A stretch of DNA of 64,000 nt from Comamonas halotolerans (GTDB lineage: Bacteria; Pseudomonadota; Gammaproteobacteria; Burkholderiales; Burkholderiaceae_C). Both the position numbers and the translations under genes were made by a program. Positions within the stretch are counted from its first letter, which is position 1; every line of letters begins with the position of its first letter. The notes beneath the pieces are model-generated. The model searched no databases. It saw nothing but the letters and a program-made list of their open reading frames with translations, and was not told where the DNA came from. The stretch covers positions 124,001-188,000 of the forward strand of contig NZ_JASAUZ010000056.1 in NCBI RefSeq assembly GCF_030162935.1, in the 5' to 3' direction. This document shows positions 53,456-61,650 of this stretch, piece after piece.

Positions 53456-54151
53456 TCATGAACGGCTGTGTGTTACCTGTGTCAAAACAAAAATCGCATC
53501 ACCGCGGCCATGTTCACCATCCAAAGGGATTGCAGCCAGGCACTGGGCCGCAGCCCGGGCCTGCTTCAGGCCTTCGAACCACCACTCCACCACAAAGAGA
53601 AAACCATGCTCTGCCGGACCTGGTTCCTGCACGGTATTGCAGACCACACGACAAGCGTGCGCTAAAGCATCTGCACTCCAGGCTTGAGGCAATGACTGCG
53701 GAGCCTGCGCCGCAGCAGTCCAAGCGCTGCTGCGCTGGAGAAACCCCAGCAGAATCACTTGCCCATTCTGTGGTCGAACCCCGCCCATCCGCTCTGTGTG
53801 TAATACATGCTCCTGGCATACCAAGGCACAGTTGCGTACATAGTCTGCAAACACCCGGGGTTCATCGGGCCGCATGATGCGCAATGTCTCCGGGTCATCC
53901 CAGATCAGCGTGCCAGATGCCTGATCGGCCAGCACCATCAGATTCACGCCATCGTGGCTCTCAGACAGCAGCGGCGCCTTGGCATGCAATACACGCGAAC
54001 ACTGCGCAACTGCATGCACCCTCTGACCTACATTGCGGCATTGCCGGCCCAGTGCCGAGTGCTCACGCCAAGCCTGCGCAAACTCCTGTGCCGCCAACTT
54101 CGGGTTGCGACGCGCCAAGTAGATCATTTTCCAGACAGGGTTGTGCTGCAT
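53456..54151 (-). CDS. EthD-like (dimeric alpha-beta barrel) protein of unknown function
   Basis: The 231-residue product resembles EthD/Dabb proteins in both halves. The first has VWKMIYLARRNPKLAAQEF then WREHSALGRQ (EthD-type first strand and helix); the second ends in FLFVVEWWFEGLKQARAAA, a typical EthD second-half helix. It has no signal peptide and no known catalytic motif. Start options are ATG 54151 (GAGG nine bases upstream; chosen) and ATG 54160. It directly follows the MFS gene at 54163. EthD-like proteins accompany oxygenase and oxidoreductase genes in several degradation clusters, but no steroid role is established. Confidence 0.6.
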   Translation of the reverse strand: MQHNPVWKMIYLARRNPKLAAQEFAQAWREHSALGRQCRNVGQRVHAVAQCSRVLHAKAPLLSESHDGVNLMVLADQASGTLIWDDPETLRIMRPDEPRVFADYVRNCALVCQEHVLHTERMGGVRPQNGQVILLGFLQRSSAWTAAAQAPQSLPQAWSADALAHACRVVCNTVQEPGPAEHGFLFVVEWWFEGLKQARAAAQCLAAIPLDGEHGRGDAIFVLTQVTHSRS

Positions 54152-54162
54152 ACATTCCATCC

Positions 54163-55470
54163 TCAAAGGGCTGCCGCTGCTGGCGGGGTGCCATGGATCT
54201 GCCTATGTGCCTCGGGGTAATGCGCCAAGGCGCGGCCGAAGGCCAAAAAGCTGGGCAGCATCATGCACATCATGAGCACCAAGGCGCCTCGCAGCCCCTG
54301 GCCCTGCGTCAATGGGTTCAGAACATCGCTCAACCAGCCTGCCGCAATCGGCCCTACTCCATTGCCCAGCAGCGCTCCCGCCATCAGCACCATGGCACTG
54401 GCTGTCGCCCTGCGCTGCGCGGGTACCACCAGACTTAGCGCGGCATACGTCGCAGGTGCCCACCAAGCCGTGAAAAATGCATACACCAGCATGCAGGCAA
54501 GAGCTGCCCATATCCAGTCATTGCTCAGACACAGATACGCCAGACCAGCAACCAGCGCCACGCCCACACCAATCAATGGAATGCGAATTTGCCAGCGCAC
54601 ATCCCGCTGCGCGCAGCGGTCCGTCAACCAGCCGGAAAAAAGGCTGCCAAGAACCGACAGCAACGCTGCCAGCGCCGACAGGCCACCCGCCTCTTTGAGC
54701 CCCAGATCAAAGCGTCGCACCAGCAGCGCCACATTCCAGGCACCAATCGACAGCCCTGCGAGCAATGCGCAGGCCGCCCCCACAATCAGCCAGCGCGTTA
54801 CCGGCGCTGCCCAGATCAAAGCCGCTGCAGATTGCGAGGCAGCAGCACTGGCCGGACTGTCTTTGTGCGCACTGGCTGGCGCCATTGTCCGCACAGGCTC
54901 CTGGATAGAAAAGCGCAGCACCAGCGATAGCAGCAGCAAAGTGCCTCCGATGATGGCCAAGGTTGCCCGCCATCCCCACCAACTGGCAAACAGTGGCGCC
55001 AGCACCAAAGCCAAAAGCGCCCCCATGGTTGCGCCCACGCCAAACACGCTCATCACACGCGAGCGCTCAGACGGTGCATACAGGTCCGCCAGGATCGACA
55101 TAGAGGCAGCGCCTCCACCTGCATCCGACAAAGCCGCGCCCGCGCGGGAAACCATCAGACCCAGGCTGCCTGTAGCCCATGCTCCCGAGATGGCGATGCA
55201 CCCACCAATGCCCCTGGACCAGGCGATCAGGCGGCGTCGTTCGTAACGATCTGCCAGCCGCCCCATGGGCAAGCCCAAAATACCGAACGTGAGTGCAAAA
55301 CCCAGCCCTGTGATGAGACCGATTTGCAGATCTGAAAACCCGAACTCATGCTTGATGGGTTCCAGCAATACGGCCAAAACCTGCCTATCCATGAAAGTGA
55401 TGGCAGACAAGGCCGTCAGCACGATCAGCACATAGCGGCGTGATGCCTGCGCGTCAGAGGTGTGGGTCAT
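54163..55470 (-). CDS. Major facilitator superfamily transporter (second copy)
   Basis: The 435-residue protein is of the same MFS group as 49933-51273: FMDRQVLAVLLEPIKHEFG in TM1, GLPMGRLADRYERRRLIAW between TM2 and TM3, and VSRAGAALSDAGGGAASMS, with about 12 helices. The resemblance in the first 150 residues suggests divergence from a common ancestor, perhaps for different steroid substrates or directions. The start is ATG 55470; a further in-frame ATG at 55500 lies inside a possible AGGAGGG site. An operator-like element stands 84 bases upstream. Confidence 0.82.
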   Translation of the reverse strand: MTHTSDAQASRRYVLIVLTALSAITFMDRQVLAVLLEPIKHEFGFSDLQIGLITGLGFALTFGILGLPMGRLADRYERRRLIAWSRGIGGCIAISGAWATGSLGLMVSRAGAALSDAGGGAASMSILADLYAPSERSRVMSVFGVGATMGALLALVLAPLFASWWGWRATLAIIGGTLLLLSLVLRFSIQEPVRTMAPASAHKDSPASAAASQSAAALIWAAPVTRWLIVGAACALLAGLSIGAWNVALLVRRFDLGLKEAGGLSALAALLSVLGSLFSGWLTDRCAQRDVRWQIRIPLIGVGVALVAGLAYLCLSNDWIWAALACMLVYAFFTAWWAPATYAALSLVVPAQRRATASAMVLMAGALLGNGVGPIAAGWLSDVLNPLTQGQGLRGALVLMMCMMLPSFLAFGRALAHYPEAHRQIHGTPPAAAAL

Positions 55471-55554
55471 TGGTATTTCTATTGTTGAGCCCTCCTGCAT
55501 GCCCGCTGCATGCGATGAGAGTCAGCACATCGTGATCGCAAGCGGCTGCGCCAA

Positions 55555-55570
55555 CATCGTCCCAACAGAC
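55555..55570 (-). promoter_or_regulatory. Operator-like element before the second MFS transporter
   Basis: On the minus strand GTC-TGTTGG-GACGATG lies 84 bases before ATG 55470, with the GACGATG half nearest the gene as in the other elements. Confidence 0.6.
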
Positions 55571-55599
55571 CATGTGCACATGTAGTTGCACCTCTGTGC

Positions 55600-57288
55600 T
55601 TATCCTGCGGCCTGCGCCTGTCTGTGCGTGATCGGCGTATGTACAGGCAGCGGCGCTTTGCCCAGCACCAGATCGGCCCCTTTGTCTCCTATGACAACAG
55701 AGGCAGCATTGGTGTTGCCACAAACAACATGGGGCATGACCGATGCATCCACGACCCGCAAGCCTTGTACGCCACGCACGCGCAAGTCAGGCGTCACCAC
55801 GGCCATGGGATCCTCGCTCGCCCCCATGCGACAGCTGCCGCAAGCATGGTGTCCAGAGCCCAGGTACATGGACAGCCAGTCCAGCAATTGGTCATCGGTG
55901 CGTACATCCGCAGGTGGACGCGTTTGCTGCTGGATCCACGCAGCCAATGCGGGCTGCCGCGCAATCTCCAGAGTCTTGCGAATTCCAAACAGCAAGGCTT
56001 TACGATCCCGCTCGTCATGCAGGTAGTTCATCTGGACACGCGCCAGCTCCATCGGGTGGGCACTGCGCAATGTGAGCTTTCCGCGTGAAAAAGGGCGCGT
56101 CTGGTACGGCGCCATGGTCATGCCGGGCCAGGCTTCGGTGCGGTAGGTCTTGCCATCGCGCATATAGGCCTCAATATCACCTGTCACAGGCAGTCCGTGA
56201 ATCTGGATGTCCTGATAGGGCAAGCAGGAATCACTGCTCAGCCACGCGGCAAACTCCGAAGCCGGCATGACCATGGGACCCTTGCGGGTCAGCCAATATT
56301 GCATCACCGATGCCAGCATTCCCCAGCCTCGCAAAGACTTGTTCAAACTTGGTGTTCCTGCCTTCATGCGCCAGGACATCGGCACAATGGCATGATCTTG
56401 CAAGTTGGCCCCCACCCCCGGCAAATCAAGTTGCACGGGAATGCCCATCTCCTGCAAATGCGCAGCAGGCCCCATACCCGAGAGCATCAGCAACTGCGGG
56501 GACTGCAGCGCCCCTGCACACAGCAGCACTTCCTTGTTCACCAAGGCACAATGCTGCCCACCGCGTGCGTCCTGCCAATGCACCTTGTGCGCCCGGCCTG
56601 CTTGCAGCTCAATGCGTGTGACCTGCATCTGCGTGCGTACCAGCAGATTCTTGCGGTGCATGGCTGGCTCCAGCGCATTGACGGCAATCGATGATCGCTT
56701 GCCATTCTTCACATTCACCTGAAACAGCCCTGCACCACAGGGATGGCCGTTGTTGAAATCTGTGCAGGCTGGCAGGCCCGCTTGCAACGCTGCCTCAACC
56801 ATGCAGCGTGAAATGGGGTGCGCATTGGGCAGATCGCTGGCCGTCAAAACCCCTGAACGCCCGTGCCAGGGCTGCTTGAACACCGCCGCATCACTTTGCT
56901 GGTTTTCCGTGCGCACGAAATAAGGCAAGAGCTCGTCATAACTCCAGCCTTTTGCGCCCAGACGGGACCAACTGTCAAAATCCTCTTTGTCTCCGCGCAC
57001 ATACATCATGCCGTTGATGGATGAGGAGCCTCCCAGACGCTTGCCTCTGGGTAAATCTATGCATCGGCCCCCGGCATAGCGCTCGGGCTCGGTCTTGTGC
57101 CCCCAGGAGTATTTGGGGCTGTGCACCATCTGCCCCCAACCTGCGGGCATCTCCACCAGCAAATCCTTGTGCGTGCCTCCTCCTTCCAGAAGCAGTACCT
57201 GCTGGCTCTTGTCTTCCGATAAGCGCGCAGCAAGAACACCGCCTGCGGAGCCGGCACCAATCACGATGTAATCAAATGATTCCTGCAT
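55600..57288 (-). CDS. GMC-family FAD-dependent alcohol oxidoreductase
   Basis: The 562-residue flavoprotein has the GMC signature elements. FAD site YIVIGAGSAGGVLAARLSED leads, with LPRGKRLGGSSSINGMMYVRG (GMC signature 1), GALQSPQLLMLSGMGP (signature 2) and near the end GSGHHACGSCRMG with the catalytic His region and ASVMPHVVCGNTNAASVVIG. Family members oxidise primary or secondary alcohols. In this locus a steroid hydroxyl or side-chain alcohol is possible, but cholesterol-oxidase-like identity is not supported. It lies 130 bases upstream of the MFS gene on the same strand. Confidence 0.82.
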   Translation of the reverse strand: MQESFDYIVIGAGSAGGVLAARLSEDKSQQVLLLEGGGTHKDLLVEMPAGWGQMVHSPKYSWGHKTEPERYAGGRCIDLPRGKRLGGSSSINGMMYVRGDKEDFDSWSRLGAKGWSYDELLPYFVRTENQQSDAAVFKQPWHGRSGVLTASDLPNAHPISRCMVEAALQAGLPACTDFNNGHPCGAGLFQVNVKNGKRSSIAVNALEPAMHRKNLLVRTQMQVTRIELQAGRAHKVHWQDARGGQHCALVNKEVLLCAGALQSPQLLMLSGMGPAAHLQEMGIPVQLDLPGVGANLQDHAIVPMSWRMKAGTPSLNKSLRGWGMLASVMQYWLTRKGPMVMPASEFAAWLSSDSCLPYQDIQIHGLPVTGDIEAYMRDGKTYRTEAWPGMTMAPYQTRPFSRGKLTLRSAHPMELARVQMNYLHDERDRKALLFGIRKTLEIARQPALAAWIQQQTRPPADVRTDDQLLDWLSMYLGSGHHACGSCRMGASEDPMAVVTPDLRVRGVQGLRVVDASVMPHVVCGNTNAASVVIGDKGADLVLGKAPLPVHTPITHRQAQAAG

Positions 57289-57406
57289 ATTCGCCTTGAG
57301 GTGGTTGCCCTGAAGTTACAAGGCTTGCCAGCCTGCCAGCGCCGATGCAAACCAGCCTCCCCAAGTCAGACTAGGGACAAACGCGCAGCCGTGGCCGCCA
57401 AGGCAA

Positions 57407-57437
57407 CAAAAAAGGGCTCCGTGATGGGGAGCCCTTT
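57407..57437 (-). terminator. Intrinsic terminator of the LuxR-type regulator gene
   Basis: On the minus strand GGGCTCC pairs with GGAGCCC around a seven-base loop and six T follow. It lies 22 bases after the regulator stop. Confidence 0.9.
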
Positions 57438-57458
57438 ACAGGAGGTCTGTGCGCGCGT

Positions 57459-58703
57459 CTATTTGCTACCCAGCCACGCCACACTGTTGAGGAAAATGCG
57501 CACCAGCTCGGTTTGGCGGCGCACCCCTGTCTTTGAGAAGATGGAGCGCAGGTGCGCACGCGCCGTGTTGCGGCGGATGTTGAGCACCTCCGCCGCTTCT
57601 TCCAGCGACAGACCATTGGCCAGCCGGATAGCCAGCGAGGTTTCAGCCGGTGTCAGCTGGAACAGCTGCTGGGCAAGGCGCACCGAAGGATCGGCTTTGC
57701 CATCCGTGTCTCGCATGAACACCGCAGCACTCGGGCGCTGCTTGCCTTCTGTCCACTCATCCGCAGAAATGCTCTGAACCACCACACCCCAGTTCAGCTG
57801 ACCCGATGGACGATTGACAGACATGGCTTCGGTCATGCACATGCCTAAGGTTTGAGAGTGCGCCAAGGCATCCTTGATCAGGCGCTGCAGCTTCCGGTTG
57901 TCATTGGCATAGGTAGCCTCCAGATAGTGATTGCTTACCTTGATGCCATCCCCCATATCCAAGATGGCTGCGGCAGCTGGATTGATCTCAATGACCACAC
58001 CATTTTGATCCAGGATCACCACTCCCACCATGAGCTGCGCCGTCGCCTTGCTATAGGTGGAGATGACCTGCCGATCACGATTGAGCTCCAGATGCATATT
58101 CAGCGCCCGCTTCAAATGCGGGAGCAACATGCGGCCCAGCTCTTTTTCTGCCTGCCCAAAAGCTGCGGCAGTTTCAGGTCGGGTGATCCGCAGGCCATAC
58201 ACACTGCCGTCCTTGGTGACAATATCCACGGCCAGCACGTGATAGACATCGTAGATCTTGCACCACTGGTTGTAGTACTTGTTGGCACGCCAATCCGACT
58301 CCGTCATCATGTCCGTGATCGTCACGAAATGGTCCGTGGGGATTCCGTGGAATGGACTTTCGTGACAGAAAGAGTCGTAATGTGCCAAGCCGCGGATGTC
58401 GTCGCTTGCGGACAGAATCAGCCCCTCGCTGTTACTGCTGTTGTGGCGAATGATCAACGAGGCAAAGTTGGCTTTCATCTGCTGCCGGATGGCTTCGAGA
58501 CACGGTGTCCAGGCTTCGGGCTCGGAGGCCGCGTCATACAGCAGATGAGTGATCTCGCTAAATTTCTCAACGGAAATCTGAGTCGGACTGGCGGCTCGGG
58601 TGGCAGCCTTCGTATTTAATACAGGAATATCCTTCAGAACACAGGCCATTTTGCTTGGCGTGTAGCCCGAAAATCCCATATGGGCGAATGCACTTTCCAT
58701 CAT
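57459..58703 (-). CDS. LuxR-type transcriptional regulator, TeiR/TesR-like
   Basis: The 414-residue protein has an N-terminal sensor region without transmembrane segments, a PAS-like stretch (about residues 215-280; LMVGVVILDQNGVVIEINPAAAAIL) and a C-terminal LuxR/FixJ helix-turn-helix (LTPAETSLAIRLANGLSLEEAAEVL, then RRNTARAHLRSIFSKTGV). This build matches my recollection of TeiR/TesR, the testosterone-responsive activators of C. testosteroni. It is the only dedicated transcription factor in the window and so the main candidate to bind the GTC-N6-GACGATG elements. The ATG at 58703 follows AAGGGG. It is transcribed alone, ahead of a terminator. Orthology to TesR is likely but not certain. Confidence 0.75.
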   Translation of the reverse strand: MMESAFAHMGFSGYTPSKMACVLKDIPVLNTKAATRAASPTQISVEKFSEITHLLYDAASEPEAWTPCLEAIRQQMKANFASLIIRHNSSNSEGLILSASDDIRGLAHYDSFCHESPFHGIPTDHFVTITDMMTESDWRANKYYNQWCKIYDVYHVLAVDIVTKDGSVYGLRITRPETAAAFGQAEKELGRMLLPHLKRALNMHLELNRDRQVISTYSKATAQLMVGVVILDQNGVVIEINPAAAAILDMGDGIKVSNHYLEATYANDNRKLQRLIKDALAHSQTLGMCMTEAMSVNRPSGQLNWGVVVQSISADEWTEGKQRPSAAVFMRDTDGKADPSVRLAQQLFQLTPAETSLAIRLANGLSLEEAAEVLNIRRNTARAHLRSIFSKTGVRRQTELVRIFLNSVAWLGSK

Positions 58704-58743
58704 GATGAACCCCTTGCTAGAGAAGCGTTTGATGCAGGCAAAC

Positions 58744-59946
58744 TCAGTTCAACTCAAATAAGCCAGCCGCTCCCATGCCTCCACCGATACACATGCTCAC
58801 CACCGCGTAGCGTGCGCCGCGTCGACGCCCTTCCAGCAAGGCATGCCCCACCAGGCGTGAACCCGACATGCCAAAGGGATGCCCAATGGCAATCGCACCA
58901 CCGTTCACATTCAATCGCTCATCGGGAATTCCCAGCGTGTCACGGCAATGCAGCACCTGGCAGGCAAATGCTTCATTGATCTCCCACAGATCAATGTCTT
59001 TGACCGTCAACCCATGCTGCTGGAGCAGCTTCGGGATGGCAAACACCGGTCCAATACCCATTTCATCGGCCCGGCAGCCCGCAACTGCCACACCACGGTA
59101 AATGCCCAGCGGGCTCAAGCCGCGCTCCCGTGCCTGTTCCTCACTCATGACCACGCAGGCGCTGGCGCCATCCGACAGCTGCGAAGCATTGCCCGCCGTA
59201 ATGAACTGCCCCTCTGGCACCCACTGACCGTTCTTCCACACTGGCTTGAGCTTGGACAGGCTCTCCAGTGTCGTGTCAGCACGGTTGCCTTCGTCACGCG
59301 CCAATGTCACCGTCTCGTTGCCAATGACATTGCCCTCTTTGTCAAAGAGCTGCTTGCTGGTGGTCAAAGGTACGATTTCCTCATCAAACAGACCTGCTGC
59401 CTGCGCTGCAGCAACACGCTCTTGGCTGCGCAAGGCGTATTCGTCCTGAGCAGCACGGCTGATGCCATAGCGCTGGCTGACGATCTCCGCAGTTTCAATC
59501 ATCTGTATGTAGGCCGTAGGCTCTGCCGCCAGCACAGCCTTGGACTGTGCCCGATAGCTGTTCTTGTGCTTGTTTTGCACCAGAGTGATGGACTCCAGCC
59601 CTCCAGCAACCGCCACCTGCATCTCGCCAGTCATGATGCCCTTGGCAGCAGTCGCAATGCTCATGAGACCTGAGGCGCACATGCGATCAATCACCATCCC
59701 ACCCACTTCGGTGGGCAAGCCTGCGGTATAGGCACACAAGCGGCCCAGGTTGTAGCCCTGCGTGCCTTGCTGCGCCGCGATGCCCAAAATGACGTCATCG
59801 ACATCTGCCCCTGCAACGCCAGCCTTGTCGATGGCCGCACGAATAACGTGCCCACCCAGAACAGGGGCCTCGGTGTCATTGAAGGCTCCACGGTAGGCTT
59901 TGCCAATTGGGGTACGCGCGGTCGATACGATGACTGCATTTTTCAT
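58744..59946 (-). CDS. Thiolase (acetyl-CoA acetyltransferase family, FadA6-like)
   Basis: The 400-residue protein is a true thiolase: [20 protein letters not shown] at the start, nucleophilic Cys in [27 protein letters not shown] with the active-site His and the second Cys in [11 protein letters not shown]. It is expected to release acetyl-CoA in ring or side-chain beta-oxidation. Its neighbours (MaoC, IpdF-like SDR, acyl-CoA dehydrogenase pair) suggest the C/D-ring pathway, where FadA6 acts in Mycobacterium. ATG 59946 is chosen (GGAGACAACAAA in front). The 113 bases before it hold no operator-like element. Confidence 0.83.
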   Translation of the reverse strand: MKNAVIVSTARTPIGKAYRGAFNDTEAPVLGGHVIRAAIDKAGVAGADVDDVILGIAAQQGTQGYNLGRLCAYTAGLPTEVGGMVIDRMCASGLMSIATAAKGIMTGEMQVAVAGGLESITLVQNKHKNSYRAQSKAVLAAEPTAYIQMIETAEIVSQRYGISRAAQDEYALRSQERVAAAQAAGLFDEEIVPLTTSKQLFDKEGNVIGNETVTLARDEGNRADTTLESLSKLKPVWKNGQWVPEGQFITAGNASQLSDGASACVVMSEEQARERGLSPLGIYRGVAVAGCRADEMGIGPVFAIPKLLQQHGLTVKDIDLWEINEAFACQVLHCRDTLGIPDERLNVNGGAIAIGHPFGMSGSRLVGHALLEGRRRGARYAVVSMCIGGGMGAAGLFELN

Positions 59947-60059
59947 TTTGTTGTCTCCACAATCTCTGGGGTGAGAACACCCCTTTTTCTTATGAGGTGC
60001 CATTGAAGGCACTTCTCAAAAATGTCAACTTTTGTCAAAAAGCACGACAATTTAATCGA

Positions 60060-60554
60060 TCATTTTTCCGCTGAGAAGTACAGGCGGCTTATGGTTTCCA
60101 CCACACACCCGGGTTTATCCTGACCTTGTACCTGCACCGTGATACGCACATGCACCTGCACTCCTTCGTTGGGCAGCGGCGTTGCAGCAACCACCTCACC
60201 TTGTCCACGCACCAGCGCATCCACCAGCACGGGAGCCGGAAAGCGCACCTTCTCGCAGCCGTAGTTGATGCCCATCTGCAAGTTCTCATAGCGCACCAGC
60301 TGGGGCAGGAACAGATTGGCCAATGCCAACGTCAGGTAGCCATGCGCCACGCAGGCGCCAAACGGCCCATTCTTTGCTCGCTCCGGATCCACATGAATCC
60401 ACTGGTGATCCCCTGTGGCATCGGCAAACTGCTGGATGCGTGACTGTGAAATCGGCTCCCAAGGGGTTTCACCCAACTGTGTGCCAACGGCTGCCAGCAC
60501 CGACTCCACCGAGTCAAATACAGTGATGTTTGCTGTCTCACTCATGGTGCTCAT
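60060..60554 (-). CDS. MaoC-like enoyl-CoA hydratase
   Basis: The 164-residue single hot-dog protein carries the complete hydratase-2 signature FADATGDHQWIHVDPERA and then GPFGACVAHGYLTLALANL. Its substrate is presumably a steroid-derived enoyl-CoA. Its ATG overlaps the stop of the preceding SDR gene (ATGA), indicating translational coupling; a second ATG at 60545 is possible. It resembles the MaoC part of the DUF35 fusion at 18790-19740 more than the ChsH1-like protein. Confidence 0.82.
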   Translation of the reverse strand: MSTMSETANITVFDSVESVLAAVGTQLGETPWEPISQSRIQQFADATGDHQWIHVDPERAKNGPFGACVAHGYLTLALANLFLPQLVRYENLQMGINYGCEKVRFPAPVLVDALVRGQGEVVAATPLPNEGVQVHVRITVQVQGQDKPGCVVETISRLYFSAEK

Positions 60555-61336
60555 GCCCTTTGCGAGCTGACAGATACAACTTCACCCGTCATGTACGAGG
60601 AATAGTCACTGGCCAGGAACACCATCACATTGGCAACCTCCCAAGGTTCTGCGCCACGTCCAAAGGCTTCTTTCTCTGACAGCTTGTTCAGCAGCTCTTC
60701 GGAAGCAGATTTTTTGAGGAAGGCATGGATGGCAATGGATGGAGCCACGGCATTGATACGAATGCCATGCTCTGCGGCCTCCAGCGCGCTGCAGCGGGTG
60801 AATGCCATCACTCCGGCTTTGGCCGCTGCGTAATGGGCCTGCTCGGTCTGGGCACGCCAGCCAAGCACAGAGGCATTGTTGACAATCACACCCTGACCGC
60901 GTGGCTGCATGACACGCAAGGCTGCGCGTGTCATGCGGAAGGTGCCAGTCAGCGTGATGTCGATGACCCTGGCCCACTCCTCATCGCTCATATCCACCAC
61001 TTTGCAACTGGTGCCCAAACCCGCGTTATTGATCAGAACATCTATGCCGCCGAGCTTGGCGTGTGCATCAGATACAAGCGCCTGAACCTGCGCCTCCTGG
61101 CTGACGTCACACAGCTGACCGTAAACCGCCTGCAGGCCCGTAGCTTCCTTGATGGCAGACACCGCTTCTTGCAAGCGACGCTCATGCACATCCGAGATAT
61201 ATAAAGCCTTGCAGCCTTCTTCAGCACAGCGCTTGGCCACAGCAAAACCAATGCCGGCACCAGCGGCAGCAGTGACCAAAACGGTTTTATCTTTGAGCAG
61301 CCCATGCGGGGCTACGTATGCGGGAACCTGAGTCAT
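60551..61336 (-). CDS. IpdF-like short-chain dehydrogenase (C/D-ring pathway)
   Basis: The 261-residue SDR follows mycobacterial IpdF (Rv3559c) closely as I recall it: PHGLLKDKTVLVTAAAGAG, VLINNAGLG, VIVNNASVLGWRAQTEQAHY (Ser and Tyr), AAAKAGVMAFTRCSALEAAE, EAFGRGAEPWEVANV and the end DYSSYMTGEVVSVSSQRA. IpdF acts on the 5-hydroxy/keto HIP-CoA intermediate of C/D-ring breakdown. The start is ATG 61336; it has no clear ribosome-binding site. A perfect operator-like palindrome lies 62 bases upstream, so this gene heads the SDR-MaoC-thiolase unit. Confidence 0.85.
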   Translation of the reverse strand: MTQVPAYVAPHGLLKDKTVLVTAAAGAGIGFAVAKRCAEEGCKALYISDVHERRLQEAVSAIKEATGLQAVYGQLCDVSQEAQVQALVSDAHAKLGGIDVLINNAGLGTSCKVVDMSDEEWARVIDITLTGTFRMTRAALRVMQPRGQGVIVNNASVLGWRAQTEQAHYAAAKAGVMAFTRCSALEAAEHGIRINAVAPSIAIHAFLKKSASEELLNKLSEKEAFGRGAEPWEVANVMVFLASDYSSYMTGEVVSVSSQRA

Positions 61337-61398
61337 AAGGGGAAACCAAAAGGTAATAACAATGCGTACCGTATCTTCCCCAGCAATACCCCCCCAGG

Positions 61399-61417
61399 CA
61401 TCGTCCACCCGGACGAT
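61399..61417 (-). promoter_or_regulatory. Operator-like palindrome before the IpdF-like unit
   Basis: ATCGTCC-ACCC-GGACGAT (61400-61417) is a perfect inverted repeat with 7-base arms, the best symmetrical copy of the shared element. It lies 62 bases before ATG 61336. Confidence 0.7.
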
Positions 61418-61478
61418 CACGCTATCCCTAGGTCAACCCTGATTGCGACTTCCCTAGCAAACATCTGAGCCCTTGAAA

Positions 61479-61514
61479 GAAAAAAGGCTGTGCCCTGCTC
61501 AACAGGTCACAGCC
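61479..61514 (-). terminator. Intrinsic terminator of the terminal acyl-CoA dehydrogenase pair
   Basis: On the minus strand GGCTGTG-A-CCTG pairs with CAGG-G-CACAGCC around a short loop, and six T follow. It lies about 137 bases after the stop at 61651. Confidence 0.88.
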
Positions 61515-61650
61515 TCCACAAACAAAGCCTCTGCCAGAAGCTAGATGGATAGGAATGCTTGGTGCCGCATGCAAGTCATGATCCAACTGCCATGTCCATG
61601 AACATGCTTGCATACAGCGCTGAATGCTTCCTTTTTCATATTTTTACAAG

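Larger units (their letters stand above)
61337..61650. other. Intergenic region with terminator and operator
   Basis: These 314 bases separate two minus-strand units. They contain the terminator of the acyl-CoA dehydrogenase unit (61479-61514) and then the operator-like palindrome of the IpdF-like unit (61399-61417). No gene is supported. Confidence 0.7.

Noticed and set aside
57366-57384. Possible operator before the GMC oxidoreductase
   Set aside because: Only the TAGTCTGA part agrees; GACGATG is absent, so it does not meet the pattern of the other elements.
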